Below, piece after piece: positions 52,972 to 62,905 of a stretch of DNA of 64,000 bases (the first letter of the stretch is position 1; each line of letters begins with the position of its first letter). Both the position numbers and the translations under genes were made by a program. The stretch is from Gammaproteobacteria bacterium HGW-Gammaproteobacteria-1 (lineage in GTDB: Bacteria > Pseudomonadota > Gammaproteobacteria > Thiohalomonadales > Thiohalomonadaceae), in NCBI GenBank assembly GCA_002840095.1, contig PGZL01000004.1, positions 62,001 to 126,000 on the forward strand, read 5' to 3'. The notes under the pieces were generated by a model that was not told the DNA's origin, searched no databases, and worked only from the letters and a program-made list of their open reading frames with translations.

Positions 52972-55044
52972 TTAAGTCGTTCCTACCAATTCCTGGAACA
53001 GGCGCAACTGGGCCGAGCGCGCTTCTTCGCCTTCGGCGGGGATGACGTGGCGGTAGCTGCCGTCGGCGGCCAGTTCCCAGGCCTGGGTGTTGTCTTCCAG
53101 GTAGTAGCCCACTTCACGCAGGACGCGCTTGCGCAGGTCCTTGTGGTCCACCGGGAAGCAGGTTTCCACGCGTTGCAGCAGGTTGCGGTCCATCCAGTCG
53201 GCGCTGGAGAGGAACAGTTCTTCCTTGCCGTCGTTCTGGAAGAAGAACACGCGGGTGTGTTCGAGGAAGCGGCCGACGATGGAGCGCACGCGGATGTTGT
53301 CGGACACGCCGGGAACGCCGGGACGCAGGCAGCAGATGCCGCGCACGACGAGGTCGATCTCCACGCCGGCCTGGGAGGCGGTGTACAGCGCCTGGATCAC
53401 CTGACGTTCCACCAGCGCATTCATCTTGGCGATGATCCGCGCCGGCCGGCCGGCGCGAGCCAGTTCGGCCTCGCGCTCGATGCGATCCAGCAGTCCCTTG
53501 TGCAGGGTGAAGGGTGCCTGCAACAGTTTCCGCTGCTTGCCGAAGCGGCCCAGGCTGGTGAGCTGGAGGAACAGCTGGTGCACGTCCTCGCCCAGTTCCG
53601 GATCGGAGGTGAGCAGGCCGTAGTCGGTATAGATGCGCGCGGTGCGCACGTGGTAGTTGCCGGTGCCGAGATGGACGTAGTGGCGCAGGTGGCCGTTCTC
53701 GCGCCGCACCACCAGCAGCATCTTGGCGTGGGTCTTGTAGCCGACCACGCCGTATACCACGTGGGCACCGGCCTCCTGCAGGCGGTTGGCCAGGGCGATG
53801 TTGGCTTCCTCGTCGAAACGGGCGCGCAGTTCCACCACCACGGTGACTTCCTTGCCGCGCCGCGCGGCATCCACCAGCGCGTCCACCACCAGCGACTGCG
53901 GGCCGGTGCGATACAGGGTCTGCTTGATGGCGAGCACGTAGGGATCGGCAGCGGCCTGGCGCAGCAGGTCGAGCACCGGCACGAAGGATTCGAACGGATG
54001 GTGCAGCAGCAGGTCGCCGTCGTTGATGGCCTGGAAGATGTTGGTGCCGGTGCCGAGCCGTGCCGGCAGGGTGGAGGTGAACGGCGTGTATTTCATTTCC
54101 GGCCGGTCCACCATGTCGGGCAGGGCCATCAGGCGGTTGAGGTTCACCGGGCCGTTGACCGAATACAGGTCCGCTTCCTTCAGGCCGAAATGGGTGAGCA
54201 GGAAGTTGGCCAGGTCGGCGGGACAGTTGTCGGCCACCTCCATGCGCACCGCGTCGCCGTAGCGCCGCGCCGGCAGCTCGCCTTCCATCGCACGCAGCAG
54301 GTCGTCCACTTCCTCCTCGTCGACGAACAGGTCGGAGTTGCGCGTGATGCGGAACTGGTAGCAGCCCAGCACCTTCATGCCGGGGAACAGGTCGTCGACG
54401 TGGGCGTGGATCACCGAGGAGAGGAACACGTAGTCGTGCGGCCCGCTGCCGGCACTTTCCGGCAGCTGGATCAGGCGCGGCAGCGCACGCGGCGCCTGCA
54501 CCACGGCCATGCCGCTGGAACGGCCGAAGGCATCCTTGCCCTTGAGCGAGATGATGAAGTTGAGGCTCTTGTTGAGGATGCGCGGGAAGGGATGGGCCGG
54601 GTCGAGACCGAGGGGCGACAGCACCGGCAGCAGCTCATGCTCGAAGTAGTCCTTGACCCAGGCGGTCTGCTGATCGTTCCAGTCGGTGCGGCGCACGAAG
54701 CGGATGCTGTTCTGCTCCAGCGCCGGGATCAGCACGTCGTTGAGGACGCGGTACTGCTCCGCCACCAGTTCGTGGGCGCGCAGGCTGATGTGGTTCAGCA
54801 CTTCCTGCGGCGTCATGTTTTCCGGGCCGGTGAGGGCGGTGCGCGACACCTCTTTCTGTTTCAGGCCGGCGACGCGGATCTCGAAGAACTCGTCCAGGTT
54901 GCTGCTGGAGATGCAGAGGAAGCGCAGGCGCTCCAGCAGGGGGACGGTTTCGTCCTTGGCCTGTTCCAGCACGCGGCGGTTGAATTCCAGCAGGGACAGT
55001 TCGCGATTGATGTAAAACTCGGGTTGGGAAAGGTCGATGCTCAT
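52972..55044 (-). CDS. ppk1: Polyphosphate kinase Ppk1
   Basis: 690 residues (E. coli 688). Makes polyphosphate from ATP. N-terminal FINRELSLLEFN-type start (YINRELSLLEFNRRVL at 12-27). The catalytic histidine motif is in LGTGNYHVRTARIYTDYGLL near 430-450, and the second HKD-like region RGICCLRPGVPG..IRVRSIVGRFLEH near 560-590. Transcribed from a Pho-regulated promoter (see 55123-55156). Monocistronic. Confidence 0.96.
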   Translation of the reverse strand: MSIDLSQPEFYINRELSLLEFNRRVLEQAKDETVPLLERLRFLCISSSNLDEFFEIRVAGLKQKEVSRTALTGPENMTPQEVLNHISLRAHELVAEQYRVLNDVLIPALEQNSIRFVRRTDWNDQQTAWVKDYFEHELLPVLSPLGLDPAHPFPRILNKSLNFIISLKGKDAFGRSSGMAVVQAPRALPRLIQLPESAGSGPHDYVFLSSVIHAHVDDLFPGMKVLGCYQFRITRNSDLFVDEEEVDDLLRAMEGELPARRYGDAVRMEVADNCPADLANFLLTHFGLKEADLYSVNGPVNLNRLMALPDMVDRPEMKYTPFTSTLPARLGTGTNIFQAINDGDLLLHHPFESFVPVLDLLRQAAADPYVLAIKQTLYRTGPQSLVVDALVDAARRGKEVTVVVELRARFDEEANIALANRLQEAGAHVVYGVVGYKTHAKMLLVVRRENGHLRHYVHLGTGNYHVRTARIYTDYGLLTSDPELGEDVHQLFLQLTSLGRFGKQRKLLQAPFTLHKGLLDRIEREAELARAGRPARIIAKMNALVERQVIQALYTASQAGVEIDLVVRGICCLRPGVPGVSDNIRVRSIVGRFLEHTRVFFFQNDGKEELFLSSADWMDRNLLQRVETCFPVDHKDLRKRVLREVGYYLEDNTQAWELAADGSYRHVIPAEGEEARSAQLRLFQELVGTT

Positions 55045-55122
55045 AATTGTCCGTGGATGGACGGAATGCTGCGGCGCAGGGTGCGCGGGAGCCTGTCCGT
55101 CGGCGTTAATCCAAATGTTGCC

Positions 55123-55156
55123 ATTACACTAACAGAATGTGACAGGGCGGTGACAG
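55123..55156 (-). promoter_or_regulatory. PhoB-dependent promoter of ppk1
   Basis: On the minus strand CTGTCAC-CGCC-CTGTCAC (55156-55139) is a Pho box whose two half-sites each match CTGTCAT at 6/7 with the 4-bp spacer. Exactly 10 bp downstream is TGTAAT (55128-55123), a 5/6 match to the -10 hexamer. This is the canonical layout in which PhoB replaces a -35. Confidence 0.88.
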
Positions 55157-55186
55157 GGTGGTTCCGGAAAATGCGCCGGGAAGTCA

Positions 55187-57121
55187 TCAGGCGGGGATGG
55201 CCTGCAACAGAGCCTCGACCTCGGCGGCGGGCATGGGGCGATGGAACAGGAAGCCCTGGGCCTGGCGGCAGCGGTGGCTGATCAGTACGGCACGCTGTGC
55301 CTCGGTTTCCACACCTTCGGCCACCAGGGTCAATCCCAGTTCGTCGCACAGGCCGACGGTGGCGCGCAGGATGGCGCGGCTGACCGGCGCCTGCACCACG
55401 TCGGTGATGAAGGAGCGATCCAGCTTGAGGGTGTCGACGGGCAGGCGGCGCAGGTAGTTGAAGGAGGAATAGCCGGTGCCGAAGTCGTCCAGCGCGATGG
55501 GAAAGCCGGCGCGGCGCAGCTCCTCCAGGCGGGCGGCGGCGGCTTCGATGTCGCCGAGAAACACCTGCTCCGTGATTTCCAGTTCCAGCAGTGCCGCCGG
55601 GCAGCCGCTGTCATCGATGCCGCTGCGCAGCCGCTGCCAGAAGTCGAGGTCGGTGAACTGGCGCGGCGAGATGTTGATGGCCACCGGCACGGCGCAGCCG
55701 AGCAGGCGCCAGCGGGCGAGGTCGTTCAGCACATGCTCCAGTATCTGCCGCCCCAGCTCGGCGATCTGCCCGGTCTCCTCGGCGATGGGGATGAACTGTC
55801 CGGGCGGTACCAGTCCCTGCTGCGGGTGCTGCCAGCGGGCCAGGGCTTCGAGGGCGACGATGTGTCCGCTCTCCAGGTCGACCTTGGGCTGGTAATGGGG
55901 CAGGAACTCGGCGTGTTGCAGGGCGCGGTGGATGTCGCTCTCGATGTTGATGAAGTGCGCCGCCTCGCGGCTGTAATCGGCGTGGTAGGCGGCGATCTTC
56001 GCTTGTCCCGAACGCTTGGCGCGGTACATGGCGGTGTCGGCATTGCGGATCAGGGCGGCGCTGTCTTGACCATCTTCCGGGTGGCAGGCCACGCCGACGG
56101 TGCCGCTGATGTGCAGTTCGTTGCTGTTTAGGATGAGCGGGCGCTCGATCTCGCCGAGCAGGGTGCGGGCGAAGTCCAGCGCAGCGCTGCGGTCCTGTGC
56201 CTGCGGCAGCAGGATGACGAATTCGTCGCCGCCGAAGCGGCACAGCAGTGCATCCGGCGGGCAGATCGCCTGGAGACGGCGGCCGACCAGCCGCAGCAGT
56301 TCGTCGCCGAAGGCATGGCCCAGGCTGTCGTTGATGTTCTTGAAGCGGCTCAGGTCGAGAAACAGGACGGCGAAACGCTCCTGTGCCACGATACGTTCGT
56401 TGATCCGTAGCTCCAGCAGCCGGCGGTTGGGCAGGTCGGTGAGCGGGTCATAGTGGGCCATGCGCTGGATGTGCGCCTGATCCGCCTTGTTTTGGGTGAT
56501 GTCGATATTGGTGGAGCGTACGCCGATCTGCTGGCCCTGGTCGTCATACACCGGCGCGCAGATGTGGGTGAACCAGCGGGTTGCGCCGCTCCTGGTGAGC
56601 AGGCGCAGGTCGAAGCTTTCCGGATCGCCGCGGTCGTTGATGTGATGGACGTGGCTGGTCCAGCGCGGTCGATCGTCAGGATGGATCAGCCTGTCCATCA
56701 GGTTGGGCTGGTTCAGAAAATCGTCCTGGCTGTAGCCGGTGAAGGCGGTGCAGGACGGTGAGACGTATTCGTAGTGGCCATCGACCCGGCGCAGGTAGGT
56801 GAATTCCTGGGCGATGTCGACGATGGCGCGGAACTCAAGCGACTTCTGCCGCAGGCGCCGACGCAGCACGGCGACCCGGCCGAGCAGCGAGCCGACGATC
56901 AGGGTGACGAAAGCGGGAACGATGACGAAGCGGGGATGGAATTCCTCATAGATGAAGATGATCTGCACGGTTACTGCGCTGGTGAGCACTGCCGCCACCA
57001 GCAGCAGGCTGCGGGCGTAGATCGGCCAGTCCGGCCGCTGCCTGGCTTGCATCCTTTGTTTCCCCCCTCTTTTGTGCCGCTTTTTGTCCGCGTCTTGTCG
57101 CGCGTTGTTTTGCCGCAGCAT
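55187..57121 (-). CDS. Membrane PAS-GGDEF-EAL cyclic-di-GMP protein
   Basis: Up to 644 residues from ATG 57121; an alternative ATG at 57052 (MQARQRPDW) removes 23 charged residues and is equally plausible. Two membrane segments (about 35-56 and 63-82), a PAS domain (about 95-215, [15 protein letters not shown]), GGDEF (RFGGDEF near 305) and EAL (VALEALARW near 425, with DDFGTGYSS intact). The inhibitory RxxD is missing (CPPD precedes). EAL catalytic residues including AEGVET are present, so it may be bifunctional. Second such protein beside phosphorus genes, possibly by chance. Confidence 0.88.
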   Translation of the reverse strand: MLRQNNARQDADKKRHKRGGKQRMQARQRPDWPIYARSLLLVAAVLTSAVTVQIIFIYEEFHPRFVIVPAFVTLIVGSLLGRVAVLRRRLRQKSLEFRAIVDIAQEFTYLRRVDGHYEYVSPSCTAFTGYSQDDFLNQPNLMDRLIHPDDRPRWTSHVHHINDRGDPESFDLRLLTRSGATRWFTHICAPVYDDQGQQIGVRSTNIDITQNKADQAHIQRMAHYDPLTDLPNRRLLELRINERIVAQERFAVLFLDLSRFKNINDSLGHAFGDELLRLVGRRLQAICPPDALLCRFGGDEFVILLPQAQDRSAALDFARTLLGEIERPLILNSNELHISGTVGVACHPEDGQDSAALIRNADTAMYRAKRSGQAKIAAYHADYSREAAHFINIESDIHRALQHAEFLPHYQPKVDLESGHIVALEALARWQHPQQGLVPPGQFIPIAEETGQIAELGRQILEHVLNDLARWRLLGCAVPVAINISPRQFTDLDFWQRLRSGIDDSGCPAALLELEITEQVFLGDIEAAAARLEELRRAGFPIALDDFGTGYSSFNYLRRLPVDTLKLDRSFITDVVQAPVSRAILRATVGLCDELGLTLVAEGVETEAQRAVLISHRCRQAQGFLFHRPMPAAEVEALLQAIPA

Positions 57122-57154
57122 ATACCCGCCCGGCGGCGCCGGGCAAACGGCGGT

Positions 57155-58024
57155 TCAGGGAGCCGCCGGTTCGCGGTAATACTCGGCGGGCGTCTTGTCC
57201 ACCAGCGTCTGCACCGCGGCATCGATCATGTTGCCCAGTGCTTTCTCCACCGGCGTGTTCTCGAACACGCTGAGCAGGCCGGGCAGGCGCACGTAACCGT
57301 GACGGGACGAGAGCACGCCGGCCCAGGCGGCGCCGAACTTGCGCGCCTTGCCTTCCACCGCCACGGCGGCGACGATGCGGCCGGTGGCCACGTCGATGAC
57401 GCGCAGGTCCATCATGGCCGAGGCGGTGCGTATCTCCACGTCCACCACGCCCCAGTTCCTGCGGTCGTTGCCCAGCGGCACCGGGATGGGAAAGGCGATG
57501 CCGCCGTTTTCCCCGGCATCGAAGCCGGTGAGCGCACCCACCAGCAGCAGGTCCACCCCTTCCAGCTGATCCAGCGGCAACACGGTTTCGTCACCGGCGC
57601 GGTGCGAGGCGGCGAATTCCTGTTCCACCATGACGTCGTTGAGGTGCTCGCGCTCCAGCACGATGTAGCGGCCGCTCTGGAATACGGCGGTGGTGAGCAG
57701 GTCGCGCACGCCGCCGAGGAAGTCCTGGGCCGACATGGCGCTGTCGTCGCCGAGCAGCAGGCCGAGGCGGCTGGCGAGGGAGTTCTGGCCGCTGGTGTTG
57801 TCGGCGATGCGGCCCACGGCGATGCGCGCCTTGGGGCCGTCGTAGCGTTCCGCCTGCGCCTCGCCGATGCCGAGGCCGCCGCCGCGGGTCACGTCGGCGC
57901 TGGAACTGCACCCGGCGAGCAGCAGAACACATACACATGCGAGCGCCGGGAGTTGCGGCGAAACTAAACTGCGGACAGCCCAACGCAGAGGCGCGGAGAC
58001 GCGGAGGGCACAGAGAAGATTCAT
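57155..58024 (-). CDS. CsgG-like lipoprotein, larger copy
   Basis: 289 residues. Lipobox VCVLLLAGC with acylated cysteine near residue 39. Mature domain resembles the CsgG family: ARIAVGRIADNT, a region after FLGGVRDLLTTAVFQSGRYIVLEREHL, and LLLVGALTGF. CsgG itself is the curli export pore, but many relatives have other roles. The first 18 residues (LLCALRVSAPLRW) are encoded by a dispersed CTCTGCG repeat and no other start codon lies before the signal core, so the repeat provides the start. Paralogue of the next gene. Confidence 0.78.
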   Translation of the reverse strand: MNLLCALRVSAPLRWAVRSLVSPQLPALACVCVLLLAGCSSSADVTRGGGLGIGEAQAERYDGPKARIAVGRIADNTSGQNSLASRLGLLLGDDSAMSAQDFLGGVRDLLTTAVFQSGRYIVLEREHLNDVMVEQEFAASHRAGDETVLPLDQLEGVDLLLVGALTGFDAGENGGIAFPIPVPLGNDRRNWGVVDVEIRTASAMMDLRVIDVATGRIVAAVAVEGKARKFGAAWAGVLSSRHGYVRLPGLLSVFENTPVEKALGNMIDAAVQTLVDKTPAEYYREPAAP

Positions 58025-58062
58025 GGAAACGTTCCTCTGCGCCTCTGTGTCTCTGCGTCGAA
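57981..58062. repeat. Short CAGAGGCGCGGAGACGC inverted element
   Basis: CGCAGAGGCGCGGAGACGCGG near 57981-58002 and TCCTCTGCGCCTCTGTGTCTCTGCG near 58033-58058 form an inverted pair around ~30 bp that hold the ATG of the CsgG-like gene. Same terminal sequence as the elements at 30122 and 30319 but with a much shorter interior. Confidence 0.75.
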
Positions 58063-58091
58063 ATGGTTTTGCCGTGTTATGGCTGTGGTGC

Positions 58092-58763
58092 TCAGAGTTT
58101 GGTGGCGACGATGTGCTTTACCGCCGCCTCGATGCACTGGCGCATGGCCTTTTCCATCGGCGACTTGGCCCAGGCGCCGAGGCCGATGGGCAGCGGGCTG
58201 GTGGTGAACACGAAGCCGACGCCGGCGGTGCCGGAGGTGCCTTCGACGGTGGTGGCGTTGACCACGCGGCCGGTGGCGGCGTCGACGATGCGGATGTTGA
58301 TGGCGACGCAGGCTTCCTTGGCGCCGATGAGCAACAGCGAGCCGCCGCGGCAGTTGGGCTCGAATTCGGTGACCGCGCCGTAGATCAGCAGTTCGGCGCC
58401 TTCCAGTTCGCCCTTGGGCGCCACGGTCTGCTGCTTGAAGCGGCCGGTGTCGCCCAGGTTCTGCTCCTGCATCACCTCCTCCAGGCGCTCGCGCTCCAGC
58501 ACGATGACGGCGTTGGAGTTGAACAGCGAGTCGGTGAGCATCTGCGACATGCCGCGGCCCACGTCGCCGTAGCCGCCCTTGGCCGCCTTGTACTCGAAGG
58601 CCTTCACCGCCACGCGCTTCTTCGGTCCCATGGCGGGCTCCGCCCGCGCCTGGCTGATGGTGGGACCGCCGCTGCTGCTGCTCACCACGGTGGCGGAACT
58701 GCAGCCGACCAGCAGGGCGGCGATGAGGGACAACAGGGAAAAGGCATACAGACGGCTGGACAT
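58092..58763 (-). CDS. CsgG-like lipoprotein, smaller copy
   Basis: 223 residues. Lipobox AALLVGC (cysteine near 21), followed by a serine-rich linker and a CsgG-type domain: KKRVAVKAFEYKA, MSQMLTDSLFNSNAVIVLERERL, ELLIYGAVTEFEP and INIRIVDAATGRVV. Similar to the protein at 57155, so the pair arose by tandem duplication; an inverted repeat now separates them. No csgA, csgB, csgE or csgF is nearby, so a curli role is unsupported. Outer-membrane-directed lipoprotein of unknown function. Confidence 0.8.
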   Translation of the reverse strand: MSSRLYAFSLLSLIAALLVGCSSATVVSSSSGGPTISQARAEPAMGPKKRVAVKAFEYKAAKGGYGDVGRGMSQMLTDSLFNSNAVIVLERERLEEVMQEQNLGDTGRFKQQTVAPKGELEGAELLIYGAVTEFEPNCRGGSLLLIGAKEACVAINIRIVDAATGRVVNATTVEGTSGTAGVGFVFTTSPLPIGLGAWAKSPMEKAMRQCIEAAVKHIVATKL

Positions 58764-58805
58764 GACGGACTCCTTGGCAACGGATGCGTGGGGGTTACCT
58801 TCGCT

Positions 58806-58817
58806 AACTATATAGTT
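58806..58817. promoter_or_regulatory. AACTATATAGTT palindrome
   Basis: Perfect 12-bp palindrome 43 bp upstream of the smaller CsgG-like gene. It could contain a TATAGT -10 or be an operator; nothing else supports either. Confidence 0.3.
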
Positions 58818-58865
58818 GGGGCGGGGCGGCGGCCAGAGAAGAAGGGCGTCCCGCTTGGGAGGTTC

Positions 58866-58943
58866 GATGGGTTTCGCTTCGCTCTACCCATCCTACACCC
58901 GGGATGCGACAGGTAGGATGGGTAGAGCGGAGCGAAACTCATC
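58866..58943. repeat. 31-bp inverted repeat (GATGGGTTTCGC...)
   Basis: 58866-58896 and 58913-58943 are near-perfect complements (GATGGGTTTCGCTTCGCTCT... against ...AGCGGAGCGAAACTCATC) with a 16-bp centre. A REP-like element between divergent genes. Confidence 0.8.
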
Positions 58944-59015
58944 AGTCGGTCTCTTTTCCCGGCCCCCCTCCCGACGCTGCTAGAATACCCGCCCCTGTTT
59001 CCACCGACTGTTGCC

Positions 59016-62000
59016 GTGTCCACAACTCTTGAACAACTCCAGGCCGCCATCGGTGAGTGCATGCTCACCGACCGGGCGGAACTGCTGCGCCGTTGGCACG
59101 GCCTGCGCCGCCGTGCGCGCGAGGGCAAGCCCTACGACCGCGGCCTGGCGGAGCTGGAGACGGCTCTGGCCGCGGCGCGGACGCGGGTCGAGCAGCGCGC
59201 GGCGCAGCGGCCGGCCGTCTCTTACCCGGAGGAGTTGCCGGTCAGTGCCCGGCGCGCGGACATCGCCGCCGCCATCGCGGCCCATCAGGTGGTGGTGATC
59301 GCCGGCGAAACCGGCTCGGGCAAGACCACCCAGCTGCCCAAGATCTGCCTGGAGCTGGGCCGTGGCGTCAGTGGGCTCATCGGCCATACCCAGCCGCGGC
59401 GCATCGCCGCCCGCTCCGTCGCCACACGCATCGCCCAGGAGCTGAACACGCCCCTGGGCCAGGCGGTGGGCTACAAGGTGCGGTTCACCGACCGCACTTC
59501 GCCGCAGAGTTACGTCAAGCTGATGACCGACGGCATCCTGCTGGCCGAGGTGCAGGGCGACCGCGACCTGCTGGCCTACGATACCCTCATCATCGACGAG
59601 GCCCACGAGCGCAGCCTCAACATCGATTTCCTGCTCGGCTACCTGAAGCAGCTGCTGCCGCGCCGCCCCGATCTCAAGCTGATCATCACCTCGGCCACCA
59701 TCAACACCGAGCGCTTCTCGCAATTCTTCGACGGCGCGCCGGTGCTGGAGGTGTCGGGCCGCACCTACCCGGTGGAGGTGCGCTACCGGCCGCTGGCGGG
59801 CGAGGACGAGGACAGCCGCGACCGCGATCTGCCGCAGGCCATCGTCGAGGCCCTGGACGAGGTGGCGCAGTTGCATCCCCTGGGCGACGTGCTGGTGTTC
59901 CTGCCCGGCGAGCGCGAGATACGCGAAATGGCCGAGGTGCTGCGCAAGCACCGCCTGCCCCACGCCGAGGTGGTGCCGCTGTTCGGCCGCCTCTCCGCCG
60001 CCGAGCAGGACAAGGTGTTCCAGCCCCACGGCGGCCGCCGCATCGTGCTGGCCACCAACGTGGCGGAAACCTCGCTCACCGTGCCGGGCATCCGCTTCGT
60101 CATCGACTCGGGCCTGGCGCGCATCAGCCGCTACAGCCCGCGCACCAAGGTACAGCGCCTGCCCATCGAGGCCGTGTCGCAGGCGGCGGCCAACCAGCGC
60201 GCCGGCCGCTGCGGCCGTGTCGCCTCCGGCGTGTGCATCCGCCTCTACAGCGAGGAGGATTTCACCGGCCGCCCGCTCTACACCGACCCGGAGATCTGGC
60301 GCACCAACCTCGCCTCGGTGATCCTGCAGATGGGCGCCCTGGCCCTGGGCGAGGTGGAGGACTTTCCCTTTCCCGATCCGCCCGACAGCCGCGCCATCGG
60401 CGACGGCTTCCAGCTGCTGCACGAATTGGGCGCGGTGGACAAGCAGCGCCGCGTCAGCGACATCGGCCGCAAGCTGGCGCGGCTGCCGCTGGACCCGCGC
60501 CTCGGCCGCATGCTGCTCGCCGCCGAGCGCGAGGGCAGCCTGCACGAGGTGATGATCATCGCCAGCGCACTCACCGTGCAGGACCCGCGCGAGCGGCCGC
60601 TGGAGGCGCAGCAGCAGGCCGACCAGAAACACGCCCGCTTCAACGACGCCGAACCGAAATCGGATTTTCTCGCCTGGCTCAAGCTGTGGGCCTATTACCA
60701 CGAGCAGGCGCGCCACCTGTCGCAGAGCAAGCTGCGCGCCCTGTGCCGTGCGGAGTTTCTCTCCTACGTGCGCCTGCGCGAGTGGCACGACATCCACGGC
60801 CAGCTGATGGCGCTGGTGAACGAGCTCAAGCTGCGCATCAACCAGGAGCCGGCCGACTACGGCGCCATCCACCGCGCCCTGCTCACCGGCCTGCTCGGCA
60901 ACGTGGCGCTGAAGGGCGAGGACAAGCAATTTCTCGGCACGCGCAACATCAAGCTCAACATCTTCCCCGGCTCCAGCCAGTTCAAAAAGCCGCCCAAGTG
61001 GATCATGGCCGCCGAGCTGGTGGAGACCGCCAAGCTGTATGCGCGCAGCGTGGCCGCCATCGATCCGGAGTGGCTGGAGCCGCTGGCGCGCCATCTGGTC
61101 AAGCACAACTACTTCGAGCCCCACTGGGAGAAGAAGAGCGCCCAGGTGTCCGCCTACGAACGGGTGACGCTGTACGGCCTGCCCGTCGTCGAAAGGCGCC
61201 GTGTCAACTACGGACCCATCGATCCTGCGCTGTCGCGCGAGCTGTTCATCCGCCACGCCCTGGTGGAAGGGGAGTTCCACACCCGCGCGCCGTTCTTCGC
61301 CCACAACCGCCAGCTGGTGGCCGAGGTGGAGGAACTGGAGGCCAAGGCGCGCAAGCGCGACATCCTGGTGGATGAGCAGGTGCTGTTCGAGTTCTACGAC
61401 GCGCGTTTGCCGCAGGGCATCTACAGCGGCAAGAGCTTCGAGCAGTGGCGCGGGCAGGCCGAGCGCGACGAGCCGCAGCTGCTGTTCCTCACCCGCGAGG
61501 TGTTGATGCAACACGCCGCCGGGGCGGTGACGGCCAACCAGTTTCCCGATGCCCTGCACTGCGGCGGACTGGTGGTGAAGCTGGATTATCACTTCGAGCC
61601 GGGCCACCCGGCCGACGGCGTCAGCGCCGTGATCCCGCTGGCGGCACTGACCCAGGTGGGTGCGCAATGCTTCGATTGGCTGGTGCCGGGCCTGCTCAAG
61701 GACAAGCTCATCGCCCTGATCAAGACCCTGCCCAAGCAGCTGCGGCGCAATTTCGTGCCGGCGGTGAATTTCGCCGAGGCGCTGCTCGGTGTGTTGACCC
61801 CAGGCGCGGAGCCGCTGCTCGATGCCCTGGGCCATCAGCTCAAGCGCATGAGCGGCATCGAGATCCCCGCCGATGCCTGGCAGGTGCAGGAACTGCCGCC
61901 GCACCTGCGCATGAACTTCCGGGTGGTGGACGAGCGCGGCAAGGTGCTGGGCGAGGGGCGCGACCTGGCGGTATTGCAGGACGATCTGTCGGGCAAGGTA

Positions 62001-62900
62001 CGTCACACCCTGACCCAGGCGGTGCCGAAGAAACAGGAAACACCCCTCGAACGCGACGGCCTCACCGATTGGGACTTCGATGCGTTGCCGGCGAACATCG
62101 AGGTGCAGCGCCACGGCCTCACCCTGCGGGCTTGGCCGGCGCTGGTGGATCAGGGCGAGTCCGTGGCGATCCGCCTGTACGAATCGGAAGAGGCGGCCCA
62201 GCGCGCGCAGCGTGACGGCCTGCTGCGGCTGTTCCTGTTGCGCGCGCGGGAAAAGGTGAAGTACCTGCGCAGGAACCTGCCCGGCATCCAGGCCATGTGC
62301 CTGCATTATGCCGGTGTCGGTGGCTGCGAGGAGCTGAAGGACGATCTGGTCACCGTCATTTGCCGCGAGGCCTTTCTCGGCCCGCAGCCGTGGCCGCGCA
62401 CGCGCGAGGAATTCGCCCAACGCCAGGCCCAGGGCGAGGCGCGCCTGCTGGAAACAGGCCAGCGCCTGTGCGCCGCGCTGGGCGAGGCCCTGGCTGCATT
62501 CCATGCCGTGAGCAAGAAGTTCAAGGGCAGCATCGCCCCGGCGCTGTTGCCGGAGATGAACGACATCAGGGGGCAGTTGCAGCACCTCATTTATCGCCAC
62601 TTCGCGCTGCACACGCCCTATGACTGGCTGCTGCAATACCCGCGCTATCTCAAGGCGGCGCAGGCGCGGCTGGACAAGTGCGGTCGCAACCCGGCGCGCG
62701 AGCGGGAAAACCGCCTGGCGCTGGAACAGCTGTGGCAGCCGTTGCAGGCCCGCAGCGAGCGCGGCGCGCTCAGCCCGGCGCAGGAAGAGTTCCGCTGGCT
62801 GCTGGAGGAGCTGCGCGTGTCGCTCTACGCGCAGGAGCTCAAGACTGTGCAACCGGTATCGGTGGTGCGGCTGGAGAAGCTGTGGAAGGAACTGCGCTGA
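59016..62900 (+). CDS. hrpA: ATP-dependent RNA helicase HrpA
   Basis: 1294 residues (E. coli 1300) from GTG 59016. DEAH helicase core: GETGSGKTTQLPK near 97-109, DEAH in LIIDEAHERS near 190-199, SATINTERF near 228, QRAGRCGR near 392. Then the helicase-associated domains and a long C-terminal region typical of HrpA. The E. coli enzyme acts on mRNA processing and rescue of stalled translation. Monocistronic; a GTAGGGTGCGCA palindrome lies 5 bp after its stop. Confidence 0.95.
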   Translation: MSTTLEQLQAAIGECMLTDRAELLRRWHGLRRRAREGKPYDRGLAELETALAAARTRVEQRAAQRPAVSYPEELPVSARRADIAAAIAAHQVVVIAGETGSGKTTQLPKICLELGRGVSGLIGHTQPRRIAARSVATRIAQELNTPLGQAVGYKVRFTDRTSPQSYVKLMTDGILLAEVQGDRDLLAYDTLIIDEAHERSLNIDFLLGYLKQLLPRRPDLKLIITSATINTERFSQFFDGAPVLEVSGRTYPVEVRYRPLAGEDEDSRDRDLPQAIVEALDEVAQLHPLGDVLVFLPGEREIREMAEVLRKHRLPHAEVVPLFGRLSAAEQDKVFQPHGGRRIVLATNVAETSLTVPGIRFVIDSGLARISRYSPRTKVQRLPIEAVSQAAANQRAGRCGRVASGVCIRLYSEEDFTGRPLYTDPEIWRTNLASVILQMGALALGEVEDFPFPDPPDSRAIGDGFQLLHELGAVDKQRRVSDIGRKLARLPLDPRLGRMLLAAEREGSLHEVMIIASALTVQDPRERPLEAQQQADQKHARFNDAEPKSDFLAWLKLWAYYHEQARHLSQSKLRALCRAEFLSYVRLREWHDIHGQLMALVNELKLRINQEPADYGAIHRALLTGLLGNVALKGEDKQFLGTRNIKLNIFPGSSQFKKPPKWIMAAELVETAKLYARSVAAIDPEWLEPLARHLVKHNYFEPHWEKKSAQVSAYERVTLYGLPVVERRRVNYGPIDPALSRELFIRHALVEGEFHTRAPFFAHNRQLVAEVEELEAKARKRDILVDEQVLFEFYDARLPQGIYSGKSFEQWRGQAERDEPQLLFLTREVLMQHAAGAVTANQFPDALHCGGLVVKLDYHFEPGHPADGVSAVIPLAALTQVGAQCFDWLVPGLLKDKLIALIKTLPKQLRRNFVPAVNFAEALLGVLTPGAEPLLDALGHQLKRMSGIEIPADAWQVQELPPHLRMNFRVVDERGKVLGEGRDLAVLQDDLSGKVRHTLTQAVPKKQETPLERDGLTDWDFDALPANIEVQRHGLTLRAWPALVDQGESVAIRLYESEEAAQRAQRDGLLRLFLLRAREKVKYLRRNLPGIQAMCLHYAGVGGCEELKDDLVTVICREAFLGPQPWPRTREEFAQRQAQGEARLLETGQRLCAALGEALAAFHAVSKKFKGSIAPALLPEMNDIRGQLQHLIYRHFALHTPYDWLLQYPRYLKAAQARLDKCGRNPARERENRLALEQLWQPLQARSERGALSPAQEEFRWLLEELRVSLYAQELKTVQPVSVVRLEKLWKELR

Positions 62901-62905
62901 TCAAT

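Noticed and set aside
53421-53870. Arginine/alanine/threonine-rich minus frame inside ppk1
   Set aside because: Out-of-frame shadow of ppk1 in high-GC sequence.
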